Below are positions 38,045 through 49,789 of a stretch of 64,000 bases of DNA, piece by piece. The notes under the pieces were generated by a model. The model worked only from the letters and a program-made list of their open reading frames with translations, ran no database searches and had not been told where the DNA came from. This DNA comes from Okapia johnstoni (Eukaryota; Chordata; Mammalia; Artiodactyla; Giraffidae), in assembly GCA_024291935.2 (NCBI GenBank), contig CM044305.1, positions 91,318,397 through 91,382,396 of the forward strand, written 5' to 3'. A program made the translations under genes and the position numbers. The number at the start of each line of letters is the position of its first letter. The stretch's first letter is position 1.

Positions 38045-38330
38045 GACCTTTAGTTTTCAGAGAAGTTTTAGATTCACAGAACAATTGAACCGAAACTTAC
38101 AGAGTTCCCATACCTCCCTCTTCCTCCAGTATCTCCTACTATTAACATCTTGCATTAGTGGTACATTGTGTTACAAGTGGATGAACCAGTAGTGTTAACA
38201 TCAACAAAATTCCATAATTTACTTTGGGTTCATTCTTTATGTAGTGTAGTTCTGTGGTTTTTGACAACCAGAGTATCGTGATGTTATATTATGTATTTCT
38301 AAAAGAGTAAAAAAATAACCCTCTGCTTTA
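38045..38330. mobile_element. Old L1M-like 3' fragment
   Basis: 'ttcagagaagttttagattc', 'acagagttcccatacctccc', 'gtggtacattgtgttacaag' and 'ttgggttcattctttatgta' match a widespread old L1 3' segment; orientation not assigned. Confidence 0.5.
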
Positions 38331-38417
38331 GAAACAGCTTACCTGTTTCTGATACTGAGACCGTAAGATGGGATTTGTACATAAAGTTCCTCAATGAGGG
38401 AATTCTATGGTGAATGG

Positions 38418-38639
38418 TGGTGGTTTAATCATTAAATAGTGTCCAACTCTTGCCAAACCTCATGGACTGTAGCCAACCAGGCCTCCCTGTCCACAGATTT
38501 CCCATGCAAGAAAACTGGAGTGGGTTGCCATTTTTCCTTCCAGGGGATCTTCCCAACGCAGAGACTGAACCATCATCTCTCCTAAATTCTCCTGCATTGG
38601 CAGGAGGATTCTTTAACCACTGAGCTACCTAAGAAACCC
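38418..38639 (-). mobile_element. Bov-tA SINE (antisense), diverged
   Basis: 'tcatggactgtagccaacca', 'aaaactggagtgggttgcca' and 'ttctttaaccactgagctac'. A small internal duplication of 'ctcctaaattctcctgc' expands the head. Confidence 0.9.
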
Positions 38640-38706
38640 TATAGTACCACTGAGCACACACAAAAAAAGAACATCCACAAGAATTTGCTGACAGTTTTGA
38701 CCAATA

Positions 38707-38910
38707 TGGGCTTCCCTGCTGGCTCACAACAGTAAAGAATCCTCCTGCAAAGCAGAACTCAGGTTCAATCCCTGGTCAGAAAGATCCCCTGGAGAAGGGA
38801 ATGGCTATCCAATCCAGTATTCTTGCTTGGAGAATTCCATGGACAGAGGAGCCTGGAGGCTACAGTCCATGGATCGCAAAGAGTTGGACACAAGCCGCCG
38901 AAAGACTGAC
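38707..38910 (+). mobile_element. Bov-tA SINE
   Basis: 'gggcttccctgctggctcac', 'ggttcaatccctggtcagaa' and 'cgcaaagagttggacacaag'. Lies 70 bp from a Bov-tA of opposite orientation, making a potential hairpin. Confidence 0.9.
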
Positions 38911-38974
38911 ACTTATCACCTTGATCATCATTTTCTCACCCAAACTGCACATAACTTTATAGCCAAAAATACGT

Positions 38975-40722
38975 TCCTATGTTGCTGTAAGACAAACAAA
39001 ACAAACATCGTGGCCTAAAATGATGTAAATTTATTACTTGCCAGTTTTCTGGAGGTCAACTTTTGAAAGGGTCTCATGGACTCAAAAATAGAGATGTAAT
39101 CAGGGCAGTAGGTTCGGGGGAGAATCTGTTTCCTTGCCTTTTCCAGCCTCTAGATGGTGCCTGCATTCCTTGGTTTGGGGCCCCAGCCAGCAACTGTATA
39201 TCACTCAAAATTCTCCAAGCCAGGCTTCAACAGTACATGAACCGTAAACTTCCAGATGTTCAAGATGGATTTAGATAAGGCAGAGGAACCCAGAGATCAA
39301 ATTGCCAACATCCGCTAGATCATTGAAAAGCAAGAGAAGTTCCATAAAAACATCTACTTTGCTTTATCGACTATGCCAAAGCCTTTGACTGTGTGGATCA
39401 CAGCAAACTGTGGAAAATCTTAAAGAAATGGGAATACCAGACCACTCTGACCTGCCTCCTGAGAAATCTGTATGCAGGTCAAGAAGCAACAGTTAGAACT
39501 GGATATGGAACAACAGAACTTGTATCAAAAAAGGAAAAGGATTAACACCCCAGGCTTTACACTGTCCACCGCAGCATATTTAGATTTATATTTAACTTAT
39601 ATGCAAATATATCATGCAAAATGCCTGGCTGGATGAAGCACAAAGCTGGAATCAAAGATTGCCGTGTGTAGAAATATCAATAATCTCTGATACGCAGATG
39701 ACACCACCCTTATGGCAGAAAGTGAAGAAGAACTAAAGAGCCTCTTGATGAAAGTGAAAGAGGAGAGTGAAAAAGTTGGCTTAAAGCTCAACATTCAGAA
39801 AACTAAGATCATGGCATCCAGTCCCATCACTTCATGGCAAATAGATGGGAAAACAGTGGAAACAGTGGCTGACTTAATTTTTTGTGGGTTCCAAAATCCA
39901 CTTCAGATGTGAATGCAGGCCATGAAATTAAAATTCACTTTCTACTTAGAAGAAAAGCTATGGACCAACCTAACAACATATAAAAAAAGCAGAGTACATT
40001 ACTTTGCAACAAACGCAGTCGAGGCAAAGCATGGTTTTTCCAGTAGTTATGTATGGATGTGAGAGTTGAATAAAGAAAGCTGAGCACCAAAGAATTGATG
40101 CTTTTGAACTGTGGTGTTGAGAAGACTCTTGAGAGTCCCTTGGACTGCAAGGAGATCAAACCAGTCCATCCTAAAGGAAATCAGTCCTGAATATTCATTG
40201 GAAGGACTGATGTTGAAGCTGAAACTCCAATACTTTGGCCACCTGATGTGAAGAACTGACTCATTTGAAAAGACCCTGATGCTGGGAAAGATTGAAGGCA
40301 GGAGAAGGGGATGACAGAGGATGAGATGGCCTGGTTCTGCATCACTGGCGACCTCAATGGACAAGAGTTGAGAGACTCTGGAAGTTGGAGAAGGACAGAG
40401 GGCCTGGCATGCTGCAGTTCCTATGGGGTCACAAAGAATTGGACATGACTGAGCCAACTGAACTATATTCGCTCACATTATACCAACTGTCTGTCTTCAC
40501 AGCTCCTTTAACTTGTTCCTGCTTGCCTTTTCACCCTTAAGAACTGTTAATGATCACCTTGATCCCATGCAGACAACCCAGGGTCATCATTTCAATTCTC
40601 CTAATGCAAAATCAATATCTGACAAAATCTCTTTTTGCCATGTGGGTGACATATTCATAGAGTTCTGTGGGACGTAATGTGAGACATCATCAGACCTACT
40701 ATTCTGTCTGCCACAAATCTAT
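38975..40722 (+). mobile_element. Ancient repeat (unassigned family A), split by BovB
   Basis: Left part 38975-39195 ('aaatttattacttgccagtt', 'ttctggaggtcaacttttga', 'gagaatctgtttccttgcct', 'cctgcattccttggtttggg') and right part 40468-40722 ('ttttgccatgtgggtgacat', 'attcatagagttctgtggg', 'actattctgtctgccaca'). It is the same family as 45140-45605 and 55385-55965, and looks like an old MaLR/L1M-type unit. Confidence 0.55.
39192..40477 (+). mobile_element. BovB LINE, RT domain to near 3' end
   Basis: About 1.26 kb of BovB (39207-40463), truncated 5'. Degraded RT is visible: 'ctatgccaaagcctttgact' (YAKAF), 'gtgtggatcacagcaaactg', the catalytic YADD codons at 39691-39702, and MAESEEELKSLLMKVKEESE at 39712 on. 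A run to the C-terminal 'ccaatactttggccacctga' follows. A stop directly before YADD and many indels make it dead. ACTGTATATCACTC (39193-39206) and ACTATATTCGCTC (40463-40475) are a plausible diverged TSD. Confidence 0.95.
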
Positions 40723-40744
40723 TTAAGAATAATTACCTATTTCT

Positions 40745-40890
40745 TGTCATTTACTTTTAAAAAAATTGAAGCAAATTGATTTATAATATTATATTAGTGT
40801 CAATATACAAAATAGTGATTAATATGTTTTATAGATTTATACCCTATTTAATTCTTCCATTCTGAATCATCTGAATTTCTGGTCGTAGGT
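40745..40890. mobile_element. Possible L1 UTR fragment
   Basis: 'aattgaagcaaattgattta', 'taatattatattagtgtcaa' and 'acaaaatagtgattaatatg' resemble a common artiodactyl L1 untranslated segment. Confidence 0.4.
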
Positions 40891-41249
40891 AAAATTTTTG
40901 TCTATAAGAAACATCCATAGAGGAATTAGGACAATTTTATACACCATTTTTCCCAATATACTTTAAGGCTAATTTGTCCTCAGTAAGCAAAGAGTATGCT
41001 TTTATCTCAATGTCCTAATAGTTTGTATCTTTAACGATACCAACGTCTATTAAGGGGCTTAGAAGAAATTCAAAATTTAGTCTGTGCTGGGCCTTACACA
41101 GAGAAAATATTGCCTCCATTATTTAATCTTTTTGGTTTTCTAAATTGGGTATAAAAGAACTAACATATATAATATATAAAATGTGATCTTGGGGATTCTG
41201 CCCTCTTCTGTAAAAAGGGGATAAGAGTATGACTCATCAGTCTCACATT

Positions 41250-41893
41250 GGCAAATACCTTGAAAAAACCAAAACTGAAAAAGACACATGTACCCCACAA
41301 TTTATTGCAGCACTATTTACAATAGCTAGGACATGGAAGCAACCTAGATGTCCATCAACAGATGAATGGATAAAGAAGTTGTGGTACATATATACAATGG
41401 AATATTACTCAGCCATAAAAAGGAATAATTTGAGTCAGTTCTAGTGAGGTGGATGAACCTAGAGTCCTTTATACAGAGTGAAGTAAGTCAGAAAGAGAAA
41501 AAACAAATATTATAATAACACATACGGGAATCTAGAAAAATGGTACTGATGAACCTATTTGCAGGGCAGGAATAGAGATGCAGACACTGAGAAACAGACT
41601 TGTGGACACAGTGGGGAAGGAGAGGTGGGACAAATTGAGAGAGTAGCCTTAAACATATACATTACCATATGTAAAATGAGATAGCTAGTGGGAAGATGTT
41701 GTAATAAACACCAGGAACACAACCCAGTTCCCCCTGACAACAACCTAGAGGGGTGGGATGGATGATGGGGTGCAAGGGAAAGCTCATGAGGAGGAACGCG
41801 CGTAAGTTACTATGGCTGATTCACCATGTTGTATGTCAGAAACCAATACAACATTGTAAAGCAATTAATCCCTCCAATTAAAAAAAAAAAAAG
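41250..41893 (+). mobile_element. Artiodactyl L1 3' end
   Basis: The end of ORF2p is readable ([33 protein letters not shown] in 41229-41444), followed by the 3' UTR 'gctgattcaccatgttgtat', 'caatacaacattgtaaagca' and A13. Older than the L1 at 28-29 kb. Confidence 0.9.
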
Positions 41894-41899
41894 AGGAGT

Positions 41900-42430
41900 A
41901 CATAATGCTCCTCTTGTCTTTCTCCATTCTTAATCCATGGCAAGACTAAATATGCAAAAATGATGTAGAGTATGTTTAATCATTTTAAACTAGCTCAGAA
42001 ATGTCATCCTAGCTAGCTCTCCTTTAATACCTGGACTGCAGTGCTATTGTATCCGTCAAATCTCATGAAATATGCAATGAGGGGATGGATTTCTGAATTG
42101 TTGCTTTTGGGGTACTTTTGCCAGGTGCTATATTGAGAGTAGCTAATAATAAGCAGTATCCGTGTCCTCCCCACAGTGGGATTAAAGGTCGGAGAAAGCA
42201 GGTCCAAGGCATGGAATCTATTGTGAAAAGTCCCTGTAGGTCTGCCAAGTTCTAGAGCTTGCAAGACAAAAGAGTACTTAGGTTCTAAGGGCCCTCCTAG
42301 AAAAATGAGTCACAGTTGCGCGTCGAGCAGTGCTTTCTCATAGGACAGCTGACAGCTGCAGGAACAAGGGCTCTACCTGTAGAATTTCTCACTTCAGAGC
42401 AGAAACCACAGAAACATACCATCTTTATTA
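41900..42430. other. Intergenic, no feature recognised
   Basis: Unique-looking; no supported gene. Confidence 0.45.
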
Positions 42431-42435
42431 TGGAA

Positions 42436-42653
42436 TGTGTTAGTTGCTCAGTCGTGTCTGACTCTTTGTGACTCCATGGACTGTAGCCCGCCAGGCTCTT
42501 CTGTCCATGGAATTCTCCAGGCAAGAATACTGGAGTGGGACACACACACACACAGCTCCCCAGAGATTTTATCACCAACCTAAGGGGGATCGAACCTGGG
42601 TCTCCAGCATTGCAGGCAGACTCTTTACTGTCTGAGCCACCAGGGAAGCCCCT
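42436..42653 (-). mobile_element. Bov-tA SINE (antisense), rearranged centre
   Basis: Normal ends ('gttgctcagtcgtgtctgac' and 'gagccaccagggaagcccct'). The middle 'ttgccatttccttctccagg' block is replaced by a CA repeat (42540-42554) plus 'gctccccagagattttatca', which is foreign to the family. Confidence 0.9.
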
Positions 42654-42805
42654 AGCATATAGGGAAAGAGAGGGCAGGGAGACGGGAGAGAGAGAAGGGG
42701 ATAAGAGGGAAGAAGAATATAAAGAACTTAAGACTCTCATTACGATTTCCTTGGTTCATAACATCATAATGGATATAGAGATCTTTAACATATTATTTTT
42801 CTTTT

Positions 42806-43001
42806 TGAAAGTGAAAGATCGCTCCAGTTGTGTCCATCTCTTTGCGACCCCAAGGACTATATAGTCCCTGGAAATTCTCCAGACCAAATACTGAGTTGGT
42901 ACTATTCCTTACTCTAATGGGATCTTCCAACCAGGTTGGAACCCAGGTCTCTCACATCGCAGGCATATTCTTACAAGCTTAGCCACCAGGGAAGCTGTTT
43001 T
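42806..43001 (-). mobile_element. Bov-tA SINE (antisense)
   Basis: 'tttgaaagtgaaagatcgct', 'tgggatcttccaaccaggtt' and 'cttagccaccagggaagctg'. The Bov-A part is shortened. Confidence 0.9.
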
Positions 43002-43024
43002 TGTTTTAAAATAAGGGAAATAAA

Positions 43025-43255
43025 AGCTACCACTTATTGGGGAGCTACCAGTTACAGATATTGAATGAGGCACTTTATGCTACATAAATATCATCACTTT
43101 ATTATCTCATAGCAACCAATATATATTATTCTTGATATCTTCATGTGTAAAAGGTGAAGAAATATGCTTTCAAGAGATTTATGAACGTTCCCAGGAATCA
43201 TACAGTTAGTCATTTATAGAGCAGAATTTGAACTTAGTTTTTTCTGACACAAAAA
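43025..43255 (-). mobile_element. MIR SINE (antisense), diverged
   Basis: 'aggcactttatgctacataa', 'ctcatagcaaccaatatata', 'atgtgtaaaaggtgaagaaa' and 'aatcatacagttagtcattt'. Confidence 0.65.
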
Positions 43256-43572
43256 ATCATTGTAAAAGTCTCACATTATAATAAACAGTGTTATTCTCCA
43301 AGGCATAATCACAATATAAGTCCTGGAAACATACACTTTTTATGAAGCCTGTAGTTTTTCTAATTGCATTGCAGTATACAGGTACTTAATTCTTCTCATT
43401 AAAGATTAAGTACCATTTGATAAATACCTTAAAGGAGAGAGGCAAGTGAGTGAACTGTTAGCCTTGAATGACCTGCAGGGGGCATCAGAGGCCCACTGAT
43501 CATTAGTGTTACTCATCAATGTCTTCACCCTATGGATTTGTTGCCTGCCAGGCACCCTGACCTGGATTCTCT

Positions 43573-43692
43573 GCAAGAATACTGGAGTGGAGTTGCATTC
43601 CCTTCTCCAGGGGATCTTCCTAGCCAGGGATCAAACTGTGGTCTCCTGCACTGCAGGCAGATTCTTACCATGTGAGCCACCAGGGAAGCCTA
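43573..43692 (-). mobile_element. Bov-tA SINE (antisense), truncated
   Basis: Only the tRNA head and part of the Bov-A unit: from 'aagaatactggagtggagtt' to 'gtgagccaccagggaagcct'. Confidence 0.9.
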
Positions 43693-43699
43693 TTGAACT

Positions 43700-44010
43700 T
43701 TAAGACTCAGCATCATTCAGAAATGAAGCCCAAAGGGCACTGTGACCAGGAGTGTTGCTGCTTTGAGTGGAGAATGAGGGCAGAAATAAAAGTGCAGTGA
43801 GACCTTAACAGAATGGAAGGAGATATATTTCACTTTGCTCCCTGCTGTTACCCACCACATTTCACTTCCTCTTCTTTTTGTACTTTTTGTTTTGTTTTCA
43901 TGCTCTTTCAACTTCTTCCTAATCCTGTTCCACCATAATTGCATTTTACTCTTTCCCTACCCTATTCCCCCCTGTAACCTTAAGATTATTTCTCTCTCTC
44001 TCTGTTCCTT
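43700..44010. other. Intergenic, no feature recognised
   Basis: T-rich right half with CT repeats near 43990-44003. Confidence 0.4.
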
Positions 44011-44012
44011 CT

Positions 44013-44122
44013 TTTTTCGGCTGTGCCACATTCCCTTGTCAAGATCTTAGTTCCCCAGCCAGGGATTGAATCCACCCTATCCGTGAAGTACAAAATTCCA
44101 ACCACTCAGGGAATTCCTTCAC
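44013..44122 (-). mobile_element. CHR-type tRNA SINE (antisense), short form
   Basis: 'ttttttcggctgtgccacat', 'agatcttagttccccagcca', 'gggattgaatccacc' and 'ccactcagggaattcc'. Confidence 0.85.
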
Positions 44123-44199
44123 TTCTTTTTAAGAACTACAGATTGTCCTTAAAATTTGCCCTCATACAGGGCACAAAAGAGACACATTTTTAAAAACAG

Positions 44200-44490
44200 A
44201 CTTTTGAACTCAATGGGAGAAGATGAGGTGGAGATTTGAGAGAATACCATTGAACATGTATGGTACTAAATGTAAAAATAGAGACCGTGCAAGTTTCATG
44301 CATGAAGCAGGGCACCCAAAGCCAGTGCTCTGGACAACCCAGAGGGATGGAGTGGGGAGGGGGGTTCAGGATGGAGGGACACATGTGTACCTATGGCTGA
44401 TTCATGTCAATGTATGGCAAAAACCATCACAATATTGTAAAGTAATTATCCTCCAATTAAAATAAATTTAATTAAGAAAAATAAAAATGT
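44200..44490 (+). mobile_element. Ruminant L1 3' UTR fragment
   Basis: 'ggcacccaaagccagtgctc', 'acccagagggatggagtggg', 'gctgattcatgtcaatgtat' and 'caatattgtaaagtaattat', with an A-rich tail. Confidence 0.85.
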
Positions 44491-44493
44491 CTT

Positions 44494-44815
44494 GGGCTTC
44501 CCTGGTGGTCCAGTGGTGAAGAATCTGCCTTGCAATGCAGGGGACACAGGTTTGATCCTTGGTCATGAGAAAGATCCCACATGCTGAGAGGCAACTAACC
44601 TTTTACCACTTCTCCCTGAACAAACTCTCAGGAGCAGGTGAGCTGCAACTACTGAAGCCCACGTGCCCTAGAGCCCATGCTCTGCAACAAGAGAAGCCAT
44701 GACAATGAGAAAAGCCTCCACAATCACAACTAGAGAGTAGCCCCTACTCACTCAACTAGAGAAAGTCCATGCAGCAATGAAAGACCCAGTGCAGCCAAAA
44801 ATAAATAAATAAATG
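44494..44815 (+). mobile_element. CHR-type tRNA SINE with 40-bp insertion
   Basis: 'gggcttccctggtggtccag', 'gagcccatgctctgcaacaa', 'aactagagagtagcccctac', with a tail of AAAT repeats. About 40 bp ('cttttaccacttctccctga'...) interrupts the body near 44600-44640. Confidence 0.9.
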
Positions 44816-45032
44816 TTTAAGAGATATATGTACAAAAATTGTCTCTATACATTGTAAGTTAAATGTAAATACAATGGCAAGCATCGATATTCTAAAATAA
44901 AATAAATATTAATACCAAGAGAGAAGAGTACTAAGTGCTAAGGAGGTGCTTGTTGGTTTTTGTTTTGGTTATCAGGTGGTTGGGATGGGGCGAGTGGGGG
45001 GTGGTGAGGGACACTGAATTAAAATCAAAATG

Positions 45033-45135
45033 GAGAATTCCCTGGCAGTCCAGTGGTTAGGACTCAGTGCTTTCACTGTGGGGGGCCCCAGGTTTCAATC
45101 CCTGTTCAGGAACTAAGATCCTGCAAGCTGTGTGA
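45033..45135 (+). mobile_element. CHR-type tRNA SINE, 5' head only
   Basis: 'gaattccctggcagtccagt', 'ggttaggactcagtgctttc' and 'aggaactaagatcctgcaag'; directly abuts the next repeat. Confidence 0.85.
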
Positions 45136-45139
45136 GCTA

Positions 45140-45605
45140 AGTTGTTTCAGTTATTTCCGAATTCTTCAATGAACCTCTGGCGTATCTGGCAGGCTCCCCA
45201 GTTGACAGGACTGTGTTCCTTTCAAGAGGCTTCATGGGAACAATGTGTTTGTTTGTCCTTTCACAACTTCTAGAGGCTACTTTGCATTCCTTGGGCTCAT
45301 GGCCCCTTTCTCCCAACTTCAAAGCCAGCAGTGTTGCATCTGTCTGTACCTTATCTTTTAATAATCACATCTTCCTTGACTCTCACACTTCTCTGCCTCC
45401 CTCTTCCACTTTTAAAGATTTTTGTGACTACATTGGGCACACTTAATAATTTCCTAAGCATTTAAAGTCAGCTAAGTAACCTAGTAACCTTACATTCCAC
45501 CTGGCAATCTTAATTCTCCTTGGTTATGTTATCTAACATATTGATAGATTCTGGGGATTAGATGTGGACATCTTGTTAATGGGGGCAATATTCTGTCTGC
45601 ATACA
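45140..45605 (+). mobile_element. Ancient repeat, unassigned family A
   Basis: 'ttctagaggctactttgcat', 'tccttgggctcatggcccct', 'cttcaaagccagcagtgttg', 'ctgcctccctcttccacttt', 'gattctggggattagatgtg' and 'aatattctgtctgca'. Confidence 0.6.
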
Positions 45606-45819
45606 TCAATTACCAATATAGTTGACATACTTAACACATCTATCAACTAATTAAAAGAATTCGTTATTTACATAATCCTGTCAGATTTTATGAATTCTCA
45701 TTAAATTGTGGCTCAGTTAGTAGGGTTTCTTCCATCACTTATGGACCAACATCCACCTTTCATAACAAATACTTTTACTCCCTTTACTTTCACCAACGAA
45801 ACAAAATTCATTAGATAAT

Positions 45820-46062
45820 ATAACATCTAGGGGCTTCCCAGGTGGCACTAGTGGTAAAGACTTGCCTACCAATGCAGGAGACACAAGAGATGCGGGTTTG
45901 ATCCCTGGGTCAGAAAGATCCCCTGGAGGAGGGCATAGCAACCCACTCCAGTATTCTTGCCTGGAGATCCCATGGACAGAGGAGCCTGGTCAGCTACAGT
46001 CCATGGGGTCACAAAGAGTTGACACGACTGAAATACTTAGCATGCATGCATGCATAACATCT
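45820..46062 (+). mobile_element. Bov-tA SINE with TSDs
   Basis: 'gggcttcccaggtggcacta' to 'acacgactgaaatacttagc'. TSD ATAACATCT at 45820-45828 and 46054-46062. A GCAT repeat precedes the 3' copy. Confidence 0.95.
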
Positions 46063-46069
46063 TATATGC

Positions 46070-46935
46070 ATAACCTAAAAAAAAGAATCTGATATTCCAA
46101 ATAGTCATATCGAAGAGATATAAAAGGACACACTAATTTATAATAAGGACACTAAAAAAACAAAAAATTGATAAAAAAAAAACCCTGCTGAATCAATCCA
46201 ATAGGTAATTGCTCAGAAGTAGCTCCTTGGAGAATCACCACGATGGAGCTGGGTAATCCTCCTAAGTACACATAGGATCCCCTGTGATTCTGATAGCTAC
46301 TGATACTGGCTGACACAGGTAGGCTGATTGCCTCAAATTGTTGTTGGTCATCTAATTTTGCAAAATGAGAACTATTCTTCGGAAGGGTCTGAACACTATT
46401 TTCTTAGGGAAGGTTCTGAGGCAACAAGAAGTTTGAACTTCACTTGGTTTACATGATAGTTGTGTCCTGGAAATTTAGTAATATTTAAGCTGTGCAAAAA
46501 AAATATTTTGCATTTATATGTAAAATGGAATTAAGGCTTCATTTTCAGATAATACAAAGTTTTTTTTTCTTTTTTTTTACCTACATGAAGACGGGAATAC
46601 ATAAAGCTGTGTATGAATGTGAGGCAGTTCACCATTTGTGCAGACCCAGTTAATTGTAGAACATCTAGTATCATAACCTCAACCCTAAAACTAACCCACT
46701 GAGTGTTGGCAGTGCTTTCCAATCATTGGACAAACCAAGCCAAAACCCCTAACAAAAACAGAAACATCATCACTTTTGAATTTCCAGACTAGTGGTGACG
46801 TCCCATCCTTGATGATAAACACCAATGGTTCAGCATTTTGAGTTACCATGTTTTCATATGAGAGATGATAGCATTAAAGTTGATATTGGTTGAGTTCTAA
46901 TTATGTGACCATCCACTGTTCAATATAATTTTTTT
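46070..46935. other. Intergenic, no feature recognised
   Basis: Unique-looking, with a T-run near 46559-46578. Confidence 0.4.
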
Positions 46936-46939
46936 AATC

Positions 46940-47310
46940 TATTTAGAACTTGTTTAAATCCTCACAACAACCCTATGATGTAGAGTCTACTATTACTCCC
47001 AATTTAATAATAGGGAACTAAAAACTTATCAGTTTAAAAGAGCAATGCATGCAGAAAACCTAGCTAGGGAATTCCTATCGTGGGCCTAGAGTTTTTAGGA
47101 CCCCATGCTTTCACTGCATGAGGCCCTGGTAAAATCCCTGGTCGGAGACTAAGATCCCATAAGCCTCGTGGCATGACCACAAAGGCAAAAAAAAAAAAAA
47201 AAAGAAAGGAAGAAGAAAAAAGAAAAGGAAACCTAGCTAGTAATTAAAAAATTCGAATCAAATCTGGCAGTCTGGTGCTAGATCCCTTCGTGAGTAACCA
47301 TTGCACCCCC
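46940..47310 (-). mobile_element. MIR SINE (antisense), split by CHR SINE
   Basis: 'taaatcctcacaacaaccct', 'atgatgtagagtctactatt' and, after the younger SINE, 'tcgaatcaaatctggcagtc' and 'tggtgctagatccc' run in reverse MIR order. Confidence 0.75.
47056..47240 (+). mobile_element. CHR-type SINE with perfect TSDs, inside MIR
   Basis: 'gaattcctatcgtgggccta', 'ccctggtcggagactaagat' and an A17 tail running into an AG-rich stretch. TSD AAACCTAGCTAG at 47056-47067 and 47229-47240. Confidence 0.95.
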
Positions 47311-47475
47311 ACTGCTTTATGGCAGAGGGCTGCTCAGTCCTTTAATCACTTTCCCCCCATCTAATAGTGATCCTATTAAAATAATATCAGCAGTCCTAAA
47401 CTAATGTGACTAAGCCTGCGCTGCAGTAATTGATCAAAATATTTGACTCCCTTTTCTAACTGGCTCGCATCCATT

Positions 47476-47477
<2 letters not shown>

Positions 47478-47506
<29 letters not shown>

Positions 47507-47508
47507 TA
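47478..47508. repeat. (CT)n(CA)n microsatellite
   Basis: CT repeats passing directly into CA repeats. Confidence 0.95.
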
Positions 47509-47639
47509 CCCCCAGTACACCCACTTTTTCAAATCCTATGTTCACTGAAGAAATGATGATATCAAAGCTGCTGCAGATACTGTGATGATGATAGAAAAGG
47601 ATTGGAGAAATGAATCAGGGGCCTTTCATTGAAAGAGAT

Positions 47640-47666
47640 GTGTGTGTGTGTGTGTGTGTGTGTGTA
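47640..47666. repeat. (TG)n microsatellite
   Basis: About 13 uninterrupted TG units. Confidence 0.95.
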
Positions 47667-47669
47667 TTG

Positions 47670-48235
47670 TAATTTCCACCACGGATGTAGTAACTTGGTG
47701 ACAGTTGCCTTGGTAACTATTTACTGTTATAAGTAATTAAAAAAAAAATGGACCTTGGCTTCTGGTAAAATTCCACACAGAATTTTCCACCCCCTTTACC
47801 AGTCCTCAGTTCTCACGTAACTGTCATGGTAAAACAAAAATCCAGTAGTGCTCCATGCTTTACCTTTCTCTTATTCCTGCCACTAGTGTTGGCAGCTTCT
47901 CATAGCACTCTGTATGCCAAAATTTTGCCAAGTTTCAGACATTTGAATGCATAGCATGCCAATTTGCTTCAACAGTAGCTTTTTGACTGACTAGATTTAT
48001 AGATATTTGTTGGCAAAACAGTAAACACACAAAACTGTAACACTCTTTCAACTAAAGGAAGAAAGACTTAAAATAAAATTTTGTATCTGGAGTGGTCAAC
48101 ATCCTACCCACATGGGATTTGAATGTAGTAATACTCCTAGTCTGAAGTGGCTCAGTGGAATTCCAGGACTTAGGTGCAAGGAGCAGTAAGCCTCATGCTG
48201 AGGAGGGGCATGACTTGCCCCGTGACAGATCCCCA
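47670..48235. other. Intergenic, no feature recognised
   Basis: Unique-looking, A9 at about 47740. Confidence 0.45.
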
Positions 48236-48239
48236 AGGT

Positions 48240-48390
48240 GGGACTTGCTTTGGGATCTTGGGTAAGTTAAACTCAGACTCTTTGAGACTAGTTTTCTCAT
48301 CTGGGGACTGAAATAGTACTAGTCCTTAAATCAGTGATATTGTAGGATGAAATAGATAATGGATGTAACAATAGCCAAGGCCTTTTAGGT
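48240..48390 (+). mobile_element. MIR SINE, diverged
   Basis: 'ctttgggatcttgggtaagt', 'ctagttttctcatctgggga' and 'tattgtaggatgaaatagat'. Confidence 0.7.
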
Positions 48391-48399
48391 ACCATACAA

Positions 48400-49785
48400 A
48401 TATAACATGGGACAACTAAAATAATATTCATTATTGCTCCAAGGTCACCAACCTTTCAAGAGGTCAAGTGCAAATGTTCCAGGTTGTCTTCTATGGTCAG
48501 AGATTGTGAATTTACCTCTTGTTCATGCCATGCTGTCCTTTGAAAAACATTTTAGTAATTTGCCAACATTAAAAATCAGGATATATTGTACAAACACTCC
48601 TGAATTTCTGGCTTCTTGTGGAAAATGTGGGAATTCTAAAAATCTCCTGCCTTTCCTACACAGCACAATAAATGCATAGACTGATTTGTTGATGTACCCT
48701 AGGGACTCTGGCCTTGTCATCTAACCAGCTCCAAGGCATTTGAGTCTAGCCACGACTGGAATGCAGAACATCTAACCATCACCCGTACCTAGAAACAGTA
48801 ACATCATTGTGTTCCAGCCTCTTCCAGTGTTATAGGAGCTGGGAAGCAAAGCCCAGTAAAAAGCAAAGTTACTAGAAGTCCCATCACCCAAGAACTCCTG
48901 TAACTGAACTGGATCATCACATAATCCACTAGTTTTAGCATTTTAGGCCATTCTTCAAGAAACATTTCAAGCTAGTGGAATAGACATGCCTGTTACATTG
49001 GGTATTTAGCTGAAAATTCAAAAGGAAGACTTTCCTAAAATCAGGAGAATGGCTCTGGTCAAATAGCATTTTCATGTGGCCTGCCTTTTCCCTTTCTAAT
49101 ATCACCTTAGACAAAACCTAATTTCGAAATATTCCAGGATGCCTCATTGATCTTGGTGGGAAGGGAGAATGGAATATAAGAAATTCTCAAAATACCCTTA
49201 AAGCATAATGATAGCAACATTCTTAATGTGTTAATAATTTGCCACTTTGCCAAAGAGTGGGAAATTGGAGAGAAGTGGCAGTCAAGCAAGGAGCCAATTG
49301 GGGGGACATATGATTGGCCCCAGTCACTGTCCTCATGAGTACCCTTCGCACTGGCCCTGCAAGTAAAATAAGTAAATATGCCACTAAGTAGAAACAAATC
49401 TTTATGCTATTGATAAATGAAACTGCAGGCAGGTACACATGCTCCCTCCCACACAGTCCCCCAGAACCGTTAATCATTAGAATCCATTCTTTGTAGGAAT
49501 TCTGGAAGAAAAGTGGGAATGTTGAAGGCAGCTTGCACCCCTCTCACTAAGTGTATTGTTAGTTAACAAATGGGATTGGGTCCCATTCCGTATAGAGCTG
49601 GCCATGCAAGCATTAGAGTGGATTCAACAGCAACGAAACTTTATGGTTTGTTTTTTATGAAATTCGTTTTGACCCCTCTGCTGTGCCCTGCTCCCTGCCC
49701 TTTGAACTTGATCCAGGTGCTTGGTTGGGACTATGATCCTAATTAACAGGATTTTAAAAAGAAACTGAGCTTGACTGTTGCACTG
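48400..49785. other. Intergenic, unique
   Basis: About 1.4 kb without a recognisable repeat, unusually clean for this window. Open frames 48434-48679 (plus) and 49107-49477 (minus) have no recognised domain. Confidence 0.45.
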
Positions 49786-49789
49786 TTAA

